From DASWHK01 sp036398215 (GTDB lineage Bacteria > Acidobacteriota > UBA890), in NCBI GenBank assembly GCA_036398215.1, contig DASWHK010000223.1:1-10847 (forward strand): 10,847 nt of DNA, written 5' to 3'. Below, piece by piece: positions 1-5,811 of this stretch. Position numbers and translations under genes: made by a program. Below the pieces are notes generated by a model. It saw only the letters and a list, made by a program, of their open reading frames with translations. It was not told where the DNA came from and searched no databases. Position 1 is the stretch's first letter. Each line of letters opens with the position of its first letter.

Positions 1-71
1 ACGACGGCGATGGCGGCGACGAAGGGGCTCTTCGAGAGGCCGCGGACGGCGTGCTTGACGTTACGGAGCAT
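1..71 (-). CDS. MacB/FtsX-type ABC transporter permease, N-terminal fragment
   Basis: Only the first 23 complete codons are inside the window; the gene continues past the left edge. Read on the minus strand from the ATG at 71-69, the peptide starts MLRNVKHAVRGLSKSPFV and runs into an Ala/Val/Ile-rich segment. This is the typical opening of orphan MacB/FtsX-like permeases that are numerous in Acidobacteriota: a basic amphipathic start with an R-x-L-x-K-S-P motif, then the first transmembrane helix. Such proteins usually have two FtsX domains and a large periplasmic domain, and work with a MacB/LolD-type ATPase to export or extract lipoproteins, peptides or drugs. A GAGG Shine-Dalgarno sequence lies four bases upstream of the ATG, supporting the start. 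The gene diverges from the PD40 propeller gene. The family call rests on about 20 residues, so the transported substrate cannot be inferred. Confidence 0.6.
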   Translation of the reverse strand, partial: MLRNVKHAVRGLSKSPFVAAIAV

Positions 72-213
72 GTGACCTCGGGGCTCTCGGGGCCGCTGAT
101 CGGCGGGGGCGTGGTGAGAATGCCACAGGACGAGCGACGACGCGCGATCAATCGACGACCGCGTATCATGGGCGGGCGTGGCAACCCAGGCACATCAGAA
201 CCGAGGAGAAACC
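72..213. promoter_or_regulatory. divergent intergenic region between permease and PD40 genes
   Basis: This 142-base gap separates two divergent starts, so it should hold both promoters. A TATCAT hexamer at 164-169 could be a -10 box for the plus-strand gene, but I see no good -35 partner. The clear signal is the GAGGAG Shine-Dalgarno at 203-208, five bases before the ATG at 214. No operator-like inverted repeat was found. Confidence 0.35.
203..208 (+). promoter_or_regulatory. Shine-Dalgarno site deciding the PD40 start
   Basis: GAGGAG sits five bases before the ATG at 214 and favours it over the upstream in-frame ATG at 178. Confidence 0.7.
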
Positions 214-1161
214 ATGAAGCCCGTTACCGCGATTTCGCTGATCACGCTCGGTGCGCTTGCCGTCGAGCCCGGGTTGCTCGACGCGCAGCAACGCCAGGGG
301 CGCGGCAACCAGACGCCGGCCATCCGGCAGCTCGTCTGGGTCGATCGATCCGGCGACGTTCAGGGGACCATCGGCCCGCAGATGAGCTCGATCCTCGACC
401 CGTCCATCTCGCCGGACAGCAGCAAGGTCGCGGTGCGCGGCCGGCGGAACCAGGGCGAGACGGACTCCCTGTACATCCTCGAGGGCGGCACCGCGGAGCG
501 GCTCACGACCAACGAGGGAGCGGAGCGCCACATGATCTGGTCGCCGGACGGGTCGCGGATCGCCTACTCGATCCAGAACCGGGGCGGGGTGTCGAATCTG
601 TACGTCCGCGCCGCGGACGGCAGCGGCCGGGACGAGCCCCTCATCGAGAGCGAGGGGATGCACAAGTGGTACCCGTCGTGGTCGCCGGACGCATCGACGG
701 TAGTTTTTCACACCAACGATCCGGAAACGCAGGCCCGGGACCTCTGGTACGTCAGCGTCGCGAGCGGCGCAACGGGCGTGCTGGTGGACGACGATGGCAT
801 CCAGGCGCTGGCGCGGATGTCGCGCGATGGACGCTTCGTCGCCTACCAGTCCGACCAGGACGGCCGGACGGAGATCTACGTGACCACCTTCCCGAGGTCC
901 GGCGCGAGGTGGAAGGTGTCGACGAACGGCGGCACCTGGCCGAAGTGGAGCAACGACGAGCTCTTCTACTGGGAAGGCAATGCGCTCATGGCGGTCGACT
1001 TCTCGACCGAAGCTGGCTTCACCCCCGGCACACCGCGCCGGCTCTTCACCGGGGAGCAGGCCGGCATGGGCGCCGACAACAGGATGGATTCCTACAACCC
1101 CGAGTACGACGTCACCGCGGACGGCACCCGCTTCGTCGTGACGCAGAGGCTGGAGCGCTGA
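214..1161 (+). CDS. exported PD40 (WD40-like) beta-propeller protein
   Basis: A 315-residue protein that is almost entirely PD40/TolB-type beta-propeller. Repeated S-P-D-(G/S/A)-S cores are seen near residues 66-69, 110-113, 157-160 and 203-206, plus a final T-A-D-G-T near 301-305. The segment around 232-252 (RWKVSTNGG, then a Trp-rich strand and ELFYW) matches the propeller tail commonly fused to bacterial Ser/Thr protein kinases in Acidobacteriota, but no kinase domain is present. Residues 1-24 look like a short signal peptide ending near LLDA, so the protein is probably periplasmic or secreted and binds a protein or glycan ligand; no catalytic residues are visible. I chose the ATG at 214 because GAGGAG lies just upstream. 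An in-frame ATG at 178 would add 12 residues ahead of the signal and has no ribosome site. It appears to be a single-gene unit. Confidence 0.8.
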   Translation: MKPVTAISLITLGALAVEPGLLDAQQRQGRGNQTPAIRQLVWVDRSGDVQGTIGPQMSSILDPSISPDSSKVAVRGRRNQGETDSLYILEGGTAERLTTNEGAERHMIWSPDGSRIAYSIQNRGGVSNLYVRAADGSGRDEPLIESEGMHKWYPSWSPDASTVVFHTNDPETQARDLWYVSVASGATGVLVDDDGIQALARMSRDGRFVAYQSDQDGRTEIYVTTFPRSGARWKVSTNGGTWPKWSNDELFYWEGNALMAVDFSTEAGFTPGTPRRLFTGEQAGMGADNRMDSYNPEYDVTADGTRFVVTQRLER

Positions 1162-1432
1162 GGCAATACCGGGGGTGGATCAACGGTCGGGGCACGAGCA
1201 CGTTGGCGCGGCCCCCGCGGAATGACCAAGCTCGCCGTCTCGACCATCGTGCCGACGACGGCTCGCCAAGTGCGTACTAAAAGACAGTGTTGGTCACCAA
1301 AAATCAACAAAACTCTGAATTTCTCACCTTGGGCTAACGAAAGTGCTTGAGTTGCCTCCGCCGTTTTGTTTTGCTTCGGATTGGACGCTCGCGTCCAGGC
1401 GGGAACTGGCCCTTACTAGGTAGGAAGACAAA
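1162..1432 (+). promoter_or_regulatory. AT-rich promoter region and structured leader of the pseudopilin gene
   Basis: This 271-base gap has no plausible gene. A GC hairpin (CGCGG at 1207-1211, CCGCG at 1215-1219) lies 45 bases after the PD40 stop and could help end that transcript, although no T-run follows. From about 1275 to 1330 the sequence is markedly AT-rich against a very GC-rich background, as expected for a promoter. It contains an 11-base odd palindrome, TTGGTCACCAA, at 1290-1300, which is a possible operator. No convincing -35/-10 pair or sigma-54 GG/GC site was found. Nested stems follow at 1331-1412, then AGGAAG at 1422-1427, five bases before the ATG at 1433. Confidence 0.4.
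1331..1412 (+). other. possible nested RNA leader structure upstream of the pseudopilin
   Basis: Three nested helices can be drawn. The outer one pairs GGGCTA (1331-1336) with TGGCCC (1407-1412), with one G-T wobble. The middle one pairs CCGCC (1358-1362) with GGCGG (1398-1402). The inner one pairs TGGACGC (1382-1388) with GCGTCCA (1391-1397), with a two-base loop. The inner and middle helices abut directly. The structure ends 20 bases before the start codon. It does not match the cyclic-di-GMP riboswitch consensus as I know it, nor any other class I can recognise. The inner stem is solid by base pairing; its function is speculation. Confidence 0.3.
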
Positions 1433-1858
1433 ATGCGCCGTCCGGCAGATGAGGGCTTCTCCCTGATCGAGCTGTTGATCGTCGTAGCGATCATCGGGAT
1501 CATCGCCGCCATCGGTGTGCCGATGCTGATGGATGCGATCGACCGCGCCAAGCAGCGCCGCACCATGGGCGACATGCGCAGCCTGGTGACCGCCAACGGC
1601 ACGTACATGGTCGACAACCAGCAGTACGCTCCGGCCCTGGCCGACCTGCAGGGCAGCGAGTACCTGCAGGTCGTGGTGCTCAACGACGCCTGGGGCAATC
1701 CTCTGGTGTACAACACCAACCAGACCAACTACACGTTGACCAGCCTCGGACAAGACGGCGCCGCCGGACCGGCGGCGCCGGTCCCCTGGGTCAACGATCC
1801 GTTCGAGCCCGACATCATCGTCGCCGACGGAGCGTTCACGCAGGCGCCGGAAGGCTAG
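1433..1858 (+). CDS. GspG-like type II secretion/type IV pilus pseudopilin
   Basis: A 141-residue prepilin with a class III signal. The basic leader of eight residues ends at Gly8 and is followed by FSLIELLIVVAIIGIIAAI, so a prepilin peptidase should cut between Gly8 and Phe9. Glu13 is the conserved Glu5 of the mature pilin. The rest of the hydrophobic helix runs to about residue 32. The C-terminal part carries D-A-W-G-N-P (85-90) and then S-L-G-Q-D-G (104-109) and a late D-I (127-128). These resemble the D-x-W-G-x-P and calcium-binding loop of major pseudopilins such as GspG, but a Pro-rich stretch lengthens the loop. Pseudopilins polymerise in the inner membrane and act as a piston or fibre in secretion or adhesion. 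No other secretion or pilus gene is present, so this is an orphan copy. Its stop overlaps that of lat on the other strand. Confidence 0.88.
   Translation: MRRPADEGFSLIELLIVVAIIGIIAAIGVPMLMDAIDRAKQRRTMGDMRSLVTANGTYMVDNQQYAPALADLQGSEYLQVVVLNDAWGNPLVYNTNQTNYTLTSLGQDGAAGPAAPVPWVNDPFEPDIIVADGAFTQAPEG
1855..1858. other. shared CTAG holding both convergent stop codons
   Basis: The plus-strand pseudopilin ends with TAG at 1856-1858 and the minus-strand lat ends with TAG read from 1857 to 1855. The two genes overlap by four bases with no room for a terminator between them, so each transcript must end inside, or run antisense to, the other gene. Confidence 0.85.
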
Positions 1859-3183
1859 ACCGCGAGCGCCCGGCGGAGCAGCTCGACCGCCTTGGCGGCG
1901 TCCTCTTCGCTGAAGGTCAGGCAGGGCCGGAAGCGGATCGAGCGCGGCCCGCAGATCAGGGTGGCCAGACCGAGATCCCAGCAACGGGTCCGCACCTGGT
2001 TGCGCCGCTCGCCGTCGGGGAGGTCGAGGGCCAGCATCAGGCCGCGGCCGCGGACGTTGGTGACCTCGTCGAGCTCGACCTCGACGGCGAGGAGGTCGCG
2101 CTTGAACGCCTCCCCCACGAGGGCGGCGTTGTCGACCAGGTGGTCTTCGTCGATGATCCGCAGGTAGCGGGCCGAGCGCACCATGTCGACGAGGTTGCCG
2201 CCCCAGGTCGAGTTGATCCGGCTCGAGACCTTGAAGACGTTGGTCTCGACCTCATCGATCCGCCGCGTGCTCATGATCCCGCACACCTGTGTCTTCTTGC
2301 CGAACGCCACCAGGTCGGGGACGGCGTCGAGCTGCTGGAAGGCCCACATCGTGCCGGTCATGCCGACGCCCGTCTGCACCTCGTCGTAGATCAGCATCGC
2401 CTGGCGCTCGTCGGCGATCCGGCGCAGCTCACGGAAAAACTGCGGCCGGAAGTGGTTGTCGCCCCCCTCGCCCTGGATCGGCTCGATGATGATCGCCGCG
2501 ATGCCGTTCGGGTCGGCGTCGAAGGCGGCCTCGATCTCGGCGACCGAGCCGGCCTCGGACCCAGCGACCGCCGCCTCGTCGATGGGAAAACGGATCTTCG
2601 GGTTGGAGACCCGCGGCCAATCGAACTGGGGGAAGTCGCGGGTCTTGGCGGGGTCGGTGTTGGTCAGCGACATCGTGTAGCCGCTGCGGCCGTGGAAGGC
2701 CTCGCGGAAGTGCAGGACCTTGTCGCCGCCCCCGTCGACGCCGGCGGCGCGGTTCTTCTGCCGCTTCCAGTCGAAGGCGGCCTTCAAGGCGTTCTCGACC
2801 GCCAGCGCCCCGCCGGCGATGAAGAACAAGTGCGGGAACTCGGGCGGCGCCGCGACCTCGCGGAAGGTCTGCACGAAGGCCGCGAACTCGCGCGTATAGA
2901 CGTCGCTGTTGGCCGGCTTGCTGAGCGCCGCCCGCAGCAGCGCGGCGCGGAACTCCTCGTCGTCGAGCTGCGGATGGTTGTGGCCGATCGGCAGCGAGGC
3001 GAAGTACGAGTAGCAGTCGAGGTACTCCTTGCCCTCGAGCGCGTCGACGAGGTACGAGCCGTGCGACCTCTCGAGGTCGACGACGAGGTGGAAGCCGTCG
3101 ACGAGGATGTTGCGCTCCAGGATGGGAAAGACCTCTCGGGAGGGCACGGACATCGTTGTCTGTGAGGCTGTACGGTTGCTCAT
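1855..3183 (-). CDS. lat: L-lysine 6-aminotransferase (lysine epsilon-aminotransferase, LAT)
   Basis: A 442-residue class III PLP aminotransferase that matches LAT (EC 2.6.1.36) closely in length and motifs. LAT moves the epsilon-amino group of lysine to 2-oxoglutarate, giving allysine, which cyclises to piperideine-6-carboxylate, and glutamate. Visible marks include FIAGGALAVENALK (121-134), EPIQGEGGDNHF (234-245), the PLP-contacting IYDEVQTG (265-272), FGKKTQVCGIM (294-304) with Lys297 as the likely Schiff-base lysine, and NSTWGGN. The KKTQVCG form is characteristic of LAT rather than ornithine or GABA aminotransferases. The enzyme should be cytosolic. I chose the ATG at 3183 because GGCGGA lies a few bases upstream; an in-frame ATG at 3153 has no ribosome site. 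No piperideine-6-carboxylate dehydrogenase or lysine exporter lies nearby, so the fate of the product (aminoadipate catabolism or a secondary metabolite) is open. A leader hairpin precedes the start. Confidence 0.92.
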   Translation of the reverse strand: MSNRTASQTTMSVPSREVFPILERNILVDGFHLVVDLERSHGSYLVDALEGKEYLDCYSYFASLPIGHNHPQLDDEEFRAALLRAALSKPANSDVYTREFAAFVQTFREVAAPPEFPHLFFIAGGALAVENALKAAFDWKRQKNRAAGVDGGGDKVLHFREAFHGRSGYTMSLTNTDPAKTRDFPQFDWPRVSNPKIRFPIDEAAVAGSEAGSVAEIEAAFDADPNGIAAIIIEPIQGEGGDNHFRPQFFRELRRIADERQAMLIYDEVQTGVGMTGTMWAFQQLDAVPDLVAFGKKTQVCGIMSTRRIDEVETNVFKVSSRINSTWGGNLVDMVRSARYLRIIDEDHLVDNAALVGEAFKRDLLAVEVELDEVTNVRGRGLMLALDLPDGERRNQVRTRCWDLGLATLICGPRSIRFRPCLTFSEEDAAKAVELLRRALAV

Positions 3184-3205
3184 GATCGGATCCGCCTGTC
3201 GCGGG

Positions 3206-3235
3206 CCGTCGCCGGGGCCCGGGGGCGGGCGACGG
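3206..3235 (-). promoter_or_regulatory. GC-rich hairpin in the lat leader
   Basis: CCGTCGCC (3206-3213) pairs perfectly with GGCGACGG (3228-3235) across a 14-base G/C-only loop that can pair further. In the lat transcript it would end 22 bases before the start codon, close to the presumed ribosome site. There is no T-run, so it is not a standard intrinsic terminator. It may affect translation or RNA stability, or be a chance fold in very GC-rich DNA. Confidence 0.35.
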
Positions 3236-3546
3236 ATTGGATGGTTCTGCGGTGGGGCTCGCCTCGGCGACGCCGCCGCCGGGGCCCAGGACGACGAAGA
3301 CGCCCTGGCGAGGAATTGGGCCGGCCGTGGTGGAGGACGACGCGTCAGGCCACCAACACGGCCTGTGAGTGTCGATTTGGAGGCGCGAAGATCCCGGGAC
3401 GGGCCTTCGCGGGCAACGATCGGAACCACCGGCAGAAACTCGAATCCATGTCCATAGCGTCGCCGGTGGCGAGACGCTTTGCAAGCGCGTTCGGCCGCCC
3501 GTTGGCGCGGCAAACGCGCCGGAACCGGGCGCCAAGGCTCCACAAC

Positions 3547-3560
3547 CGCCGCCGGCGGCG
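3547..3560. repeat. perfect 14-base palindrome
   Basis: CGCCGCCGGCGGCG equals its own reverse complement. It could be an operator for the divergent genes, but GC-rich DNA gives such strings easily. Confidence 0.3.
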
Positions 3561-3612
3561 CATCGCGCGATGGGCCGCGCTCGATCGGACGCCTGCCGGC
3601 GGGGAAAGCGGG

Positions 3613-3621
3613 TGCGATAAT
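3613..3621 (+). promoter_or_regulatory. extended -10 promoter element for the tRNA deacylase gene
   Basis: TGCGATAAT fits the extended -10 pattern TGn followed by a near-consensus -10 (GATAAT). A weak -35 candidate (CTGCCG, 3593-3598) lies 17 bases upstream. Transcription would begin near 3628, leaving a leader of roughly 58 bases before the ATG at 3686. This also argues against translation starting at the in-frame ATG at 3620, which overlaps the element. Confidence 0.4.
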
Positions 3622-3685
3622 GCCACCGGCCGGGCGCATCGGGCCGGCTCGCGCACAACCTCCGATCACGACGCGGGAATTCACC

Positions 3686-4231
3686 ATGGGCGGACCCGAA
3701 AACCGACTCGCGGACGGCTCGGCTCCGGCGACACCGGCGACCCTGTTCGCGCGGCTCGACGAGCTCGGCATCGGCCACCGCACCGTCGAGCACCCGCCGG
3801 TGTTCACCGTCGAGGAGGCCAAAGGCGTCCGCGATCGGCTGGCCGGCGGGCACACCAAGAACCTCTTCCTGCGCAACAAGAAGGGGGAGATATGGCTGGT
3901 CGTCTGCCTCGAGGATCGGCTCATCGACCTCAAGGCCCTGGCCCGGCACCTCGGGGCCGGGCGCTTCTCGTTCGGCAGCGCCGATCGGCTGATGCGCTTT
4001 CTGGGCGTCAACCCCGGCGCCGTCACCCCGTTCGCGATCATCAACGACCGGCGGCGGACGGTGCGGGTGGTCGTCGACCTCGGCGTGCTGCAGTTCGAGA
4101 CGGTGAACTTCCACCCGCTCGACAACGCGATGACCACGGCGATCGCCTCCGCCGACCTCGTCAAGTTCCTGCGCGCCGAGCAACACGCCCCCGAGATCAC
4201 CGACCTGGGGGCCCTCGAGCACGAGGTCTGA
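3686..4231 (+). CDS. ProXp-ala/PrdX-type prolyl-tRNA editing deacylase (YbaK/ProX fold)
   Basis: A 181-residue single-domain member of the YbaK/INS-like tRNA-editing superfamily. It most resembles the free-standing ProXp-ala (PrdX) deacylases, which hydrolyse Ala-tRNA-Pro made in error by prolyl-tRNA synthetase. Seen in the sequence: EHPPVFTVEEA (35-45), HTKNLFLRNKK (56-66) with the conserved Lys58-Asn59 pair, LGVNPGAVTP (106-115) containing the GxxxP substrate loop (Gly111 to Pro115), and NFHPLDN (141-147) with His143. Length suits the family, with an N-terminal extension of a dozen or so residues. I chose the ATG at 3686; the alternative at 3620 sits inside a promoter-like element and would add 22 unconserved residues. 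The ribosome site is weak (GGGAAT). The protein should be cytosolic and self-standing, and it diverges from lat. Substrate choice within the family (Ala, or another amino acid) is not proven by sequence alone. Confidence 0.87.
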   Translation: MGGPENRLADGSAPATPATLFARLDELGIGHRTVEHPPVFTVEEAKGVRDRLAGGHTKNLFLRNKKGEIWLVVCLEDRLIDLKALARHLGAGRFSFGSADRLMRFLGVNPGAVTPFAIINDRRRTVRVVVDLGVLQFETVNFHPLDNAMTTAIASADLVKFLRAEQHAPEITDLGALEHEV

Positions 4232-4289
4232 CGAGCGGGTAGGAGGAAAGTGACGACGCGCGCGCAGGGGTCGAAAGGGAGAGGCTGCG

Positions 4290-5645
4290 TTAGCGACGCA
4301 GGACGTGGCGGTAGCGAAGCTCGCCGCGCCGGTCGCGGACCTCGAACGACAGCGCTCCGGCGTGAAGGCTCATCCGCACCCACGAGTAGTCGGCGAGAAA
4401 CGCCAGCGTCCCGGGGCCGCGGCGGACCGGATCGACCTTCGAGCCCGCCCCGGTGATCACCAGCAGCGGCGCATCCTCGGTGGCCGCGGCGCCGGTCGCC
4501 CCCAGGTCGATGATCTGGGTGTTGTGATCGTGGCCGGAGAGAATGACAGACACCGAGTGGCGCTCCGCCACCTCGAGCAGCGCCGCGCTATAGCGCTGGT
4601 AGGCGTCCGAGCCCAGGTCCTGCTTGCGCACGGTCACGAACCAGGTGGTGAGCGGCGGCACCGCGGCGATTGCCGCCGCCGCCGGATGGACGACGAGGCC
4701 GAGCACCACGGCCAGCGGCGTCAACGCCGCCAGCGCTTTCTGCGTGCGGGTCGGAAACTGCGGCCATCCCTGCCCGAAGATCCAGTTGCCGAGCGCGGGC
4801 CGGCCGTGCTTGCCGTAGCTCACCGGCGCGTGGTGGGCGGCGATGATCAGCCAGGCGCCCTGCGGGGCGCGATCGAGGGCCTCATCGAGCCACCCCCAGT
4901 ACTCGGCCGCCAGCGCCACGTTGTCGGTGGCGTAGAGGTCGAGCAGGAGCTGGCTGTCGAGGGCGACCACGGCGATCTCGGGGCCAGTGCCCGGCACGGC
5001 CACGGGCGCCATGAAACGGGCGTGGGCCTGCGGGTTGCCGTCGATGTGGGCGAACAGCGCTGCAGCGCTGGCGAAGCCGCTGGCGTCTCCAGGGAGGTGG
5101 GTCCAGGTCGCCGTTCCCTCGATCCCGAGCTCGTCGAGGAAATACCAGCGGCTGATGTCGCCGCGGTTCCCCTCCAGCTCGAGGGCGTTGTCGGCGTAAT
5201 CGTGGTTGCCCGGGATCAGCACCACCGGCACCCGGGCGCCGCCGTGCCGGATTCCGGCGAAGCCGGCGGCGATGGCGCGCAGCTTGTCGAGCTCGCCGGC
5301 GGCACCGGGTCCGGCGAGGTCATGGGGCAGGCCCTGCTCGTAGAGGTTGTCGCCCAGCTCGAGAATGAACGGCGGGGTGCGCAACGATTGCACGGCGAGG
5401 CTGTCGACGTCGGCGCCAATGGCGGCGACCAAGTCCTCGAAGGGCGCCGCCGGCCGGCCGAAGTCGCCGATCAGATAAACGACCGACAGCGGCGCCGCAT
5501 CCGGAGCCGGTGCCGTCCCGGGCGGCTGCACGTAGATCGTCGTGCAGGCGCCAACGACGCAGGCGAGCACCAGCGGCAGCGCCAGCGCCAGCGCCAGCAG
5601 GACGCGGCGCGCTCGCGGGGACCTCGGACGGCGGGGCCGTTTCAT
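4290..5645 (-). CDS. lipoprotein-type metallophosphoesterase with a hydrophobic insertion
   Basis: A 451-residue calcineurin-like phosphoesterase. All five metal-site blocks are present in order: GDFG (60-63), GDN (98-100), GNHD (146-149), the HH pair (271-272) and GHDH (371-374). The dinuclear site therefore looks intact, and a phosphate ester should be hydrolysed. The layout resembles the purple-acid-phosphatase-like or secreted phosphoesterase branch; the substrate is unknown. The N-terminus has an Arg-rich start, an Ala/Leu-repeat hydrophobic core and a V-G-A-C lipobox with Cys34, so the mature enzyme is probably lipid-anchored and periplasmic. Residues about 304-337, between HH and GHDH, form a long Ala/Leu/Val-rich hydrophobic stretch not expected in the globular domain. 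The ATG at 5645 overlaps the stop of a 24-codon reading frame that begins in a near-copy of the same start region. The gene converges on the deacylase gene with a 58-base gap. Confidence 0.82.
   Translation of the reverse strand: MKRPRRPRSPRARRVLLALALALPLVLACVVGACTTIYVQPPGTAPAPDAAPLSVVYLIGDFGRPAAPFEDLVAAIGADVDSLAVQSLRTPPFILELGDNLYEQGLPHDLAGPGAAGELDKLRAIAAGFAGIRHGGARVPVVLIPGNHDYADNALELEGNRGDISRWYFLDELGIEGTATWTHLPGDASGFASAAALFAHIDGNPQAHARFMAPVAVPGTGPEIAVVALDSQLLLDLYATDNVALAAEYWGWLDEALDRAPQGAWLIIAAHHAPVSYGKHGRPALGNWIFGQGWPQFPTRTQKALAALTPLAVVLGLVVHPAAAAIAAVPPLTTWFVTVRKQDLGSDAYQRYSAALLEVAERHSVSVILSGHDHNTQIIDLGATGAAATEDAPLLVITGAGSKVDPVRRGPGTLAFLADYSWVRMSLHAGALSFEVRDRRGELRYRHVLRR
5575..5598 (-). repeat. 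hexanucleotide tandem repeat in the metallophosphoesterase signal peptide
   Basis: GCCAGC is repeated exactly three times at 5581-5598 and preceded by one variant unit, GGCAGC, at 5575-5580. Each unit encodes two residues, which gives the alternating Leu-Ala core of the signal peptide. Loss or gain of a unit would keep the frame but change the length of the hydrophobic core. Confidence 0.7.
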
Positions 5646-5718
5646 GCTGGTGGCGTCGACACGGCGGGCAGCTTCCCAGACGCCCCGCGGAGACCTCGGG
5701 CGCGGGGTCGTTTCATGC
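5617..5718 (-). repeat. imperfect tandem duplication of the metallophosphoesterase start region
   Basis: Positions 5617-5647 and 5689-5718 match at about 27 of 31 bases, with one single-base gap. Both copies include an ATG followed by AAACG and a C-rich run, so on the minus strand both begin M-K-R-P-R. Copy spacing is 71 bases between the two ATGs, so they lie in different frames. The upstream ATG (5716) opens a 24-codon frame whose TGA overlaps the real start as ATGA. Confidence 0.75.
5642..5716 (-). other. possible 24-codon upstream reading frame overlapping the metallophosphoesterase start
   Basis: Starting from the ATG at 5716, the frame reads MKRPRARGLRGASGK and ends in TGA at 5644-5642, overlapping the phosphoesterase ATG (5645-5643) in an ATGA arrangement that permits translational coupling. 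It is a by-product of the duplication and has only a weak GAGA ribosome site, so it may not be translated. A second short frame (5754-5713, 13 codons) ends the same way on the upstream ATG. Confidence 0.3.
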
Positions 5719-5811
5719 GGATCTCGGGCGACCGGGCTGGATCATCCCGCTCATGGTAGCCCGCCCGGCGCGTCCTCGTTCGCGGTGGCCTGCCATTCCC
5801 CACCAGGGATC

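Larger units (their letters stand above)
3184..3685. promoter_or_regulatory. non-coding divergent region between lat and the tRNA deacylase gene
   Basis: This 502-base stretch lies between two divergent starts. Open frames cross it on both strands, but they are rich in Arg, Pro and Gly and resemble no protein, as expected from stop-poor GC-rich DNA. It holds the lat leader hairpin (3206-3235), a perfect 14-base palindrome at 3547-3560, and a promoter-like extended -10 at 3613-3621 facing the deacylase gene. No small gene, terminator or known riboswitch could be supported. Confidence 0.5.

Noticed and set aside
1320..1432. A cyclic-di-GMP riboswitch before the pseudopilin gene.
   Set aside because: Pilin genes are common targets and the leader is structured, but the conserved GEMM core blocks and tetraloop-receptor bases are not present.
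2140..3165. A 341-codon plus-strand frame opposite lat.
   Set aside because: It mirrors the codon pattern of lat on the other strand and shows only Val/Asp/Arg-rich sequence with no recognisable domain.
3620..3685. The in-frame ATG at 3620 as the deacylase start.
   Set aside because: It lies inside a good extended -10 element, adds unconserved residues, and the family domain begins after the ATG at 3686.
1855..4383. An 842-codon minus-strand frame that could be read as LAT with a 400-residue N-terminal extension.
   Set aside because: The part upstream of 3183 is Arg/Pro-rich with no family resemblance and runs antisense through the well-supported deacylase gene; LAT is full length from 3183.
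5567..5600. A CRISPR-like or minisatellite array around the GCCAGC repeats.
   Set aside because: It has only four six-base units with no spacers, inside a coding signal peptide.
4305..5759. A 484-codon plus-strand frame opposite the metallophosphoesterase.
   Set aside because: It is a shadow of a gene with all five metal motifs; its own sequence is Arg/Gly/His-rich and featureless.
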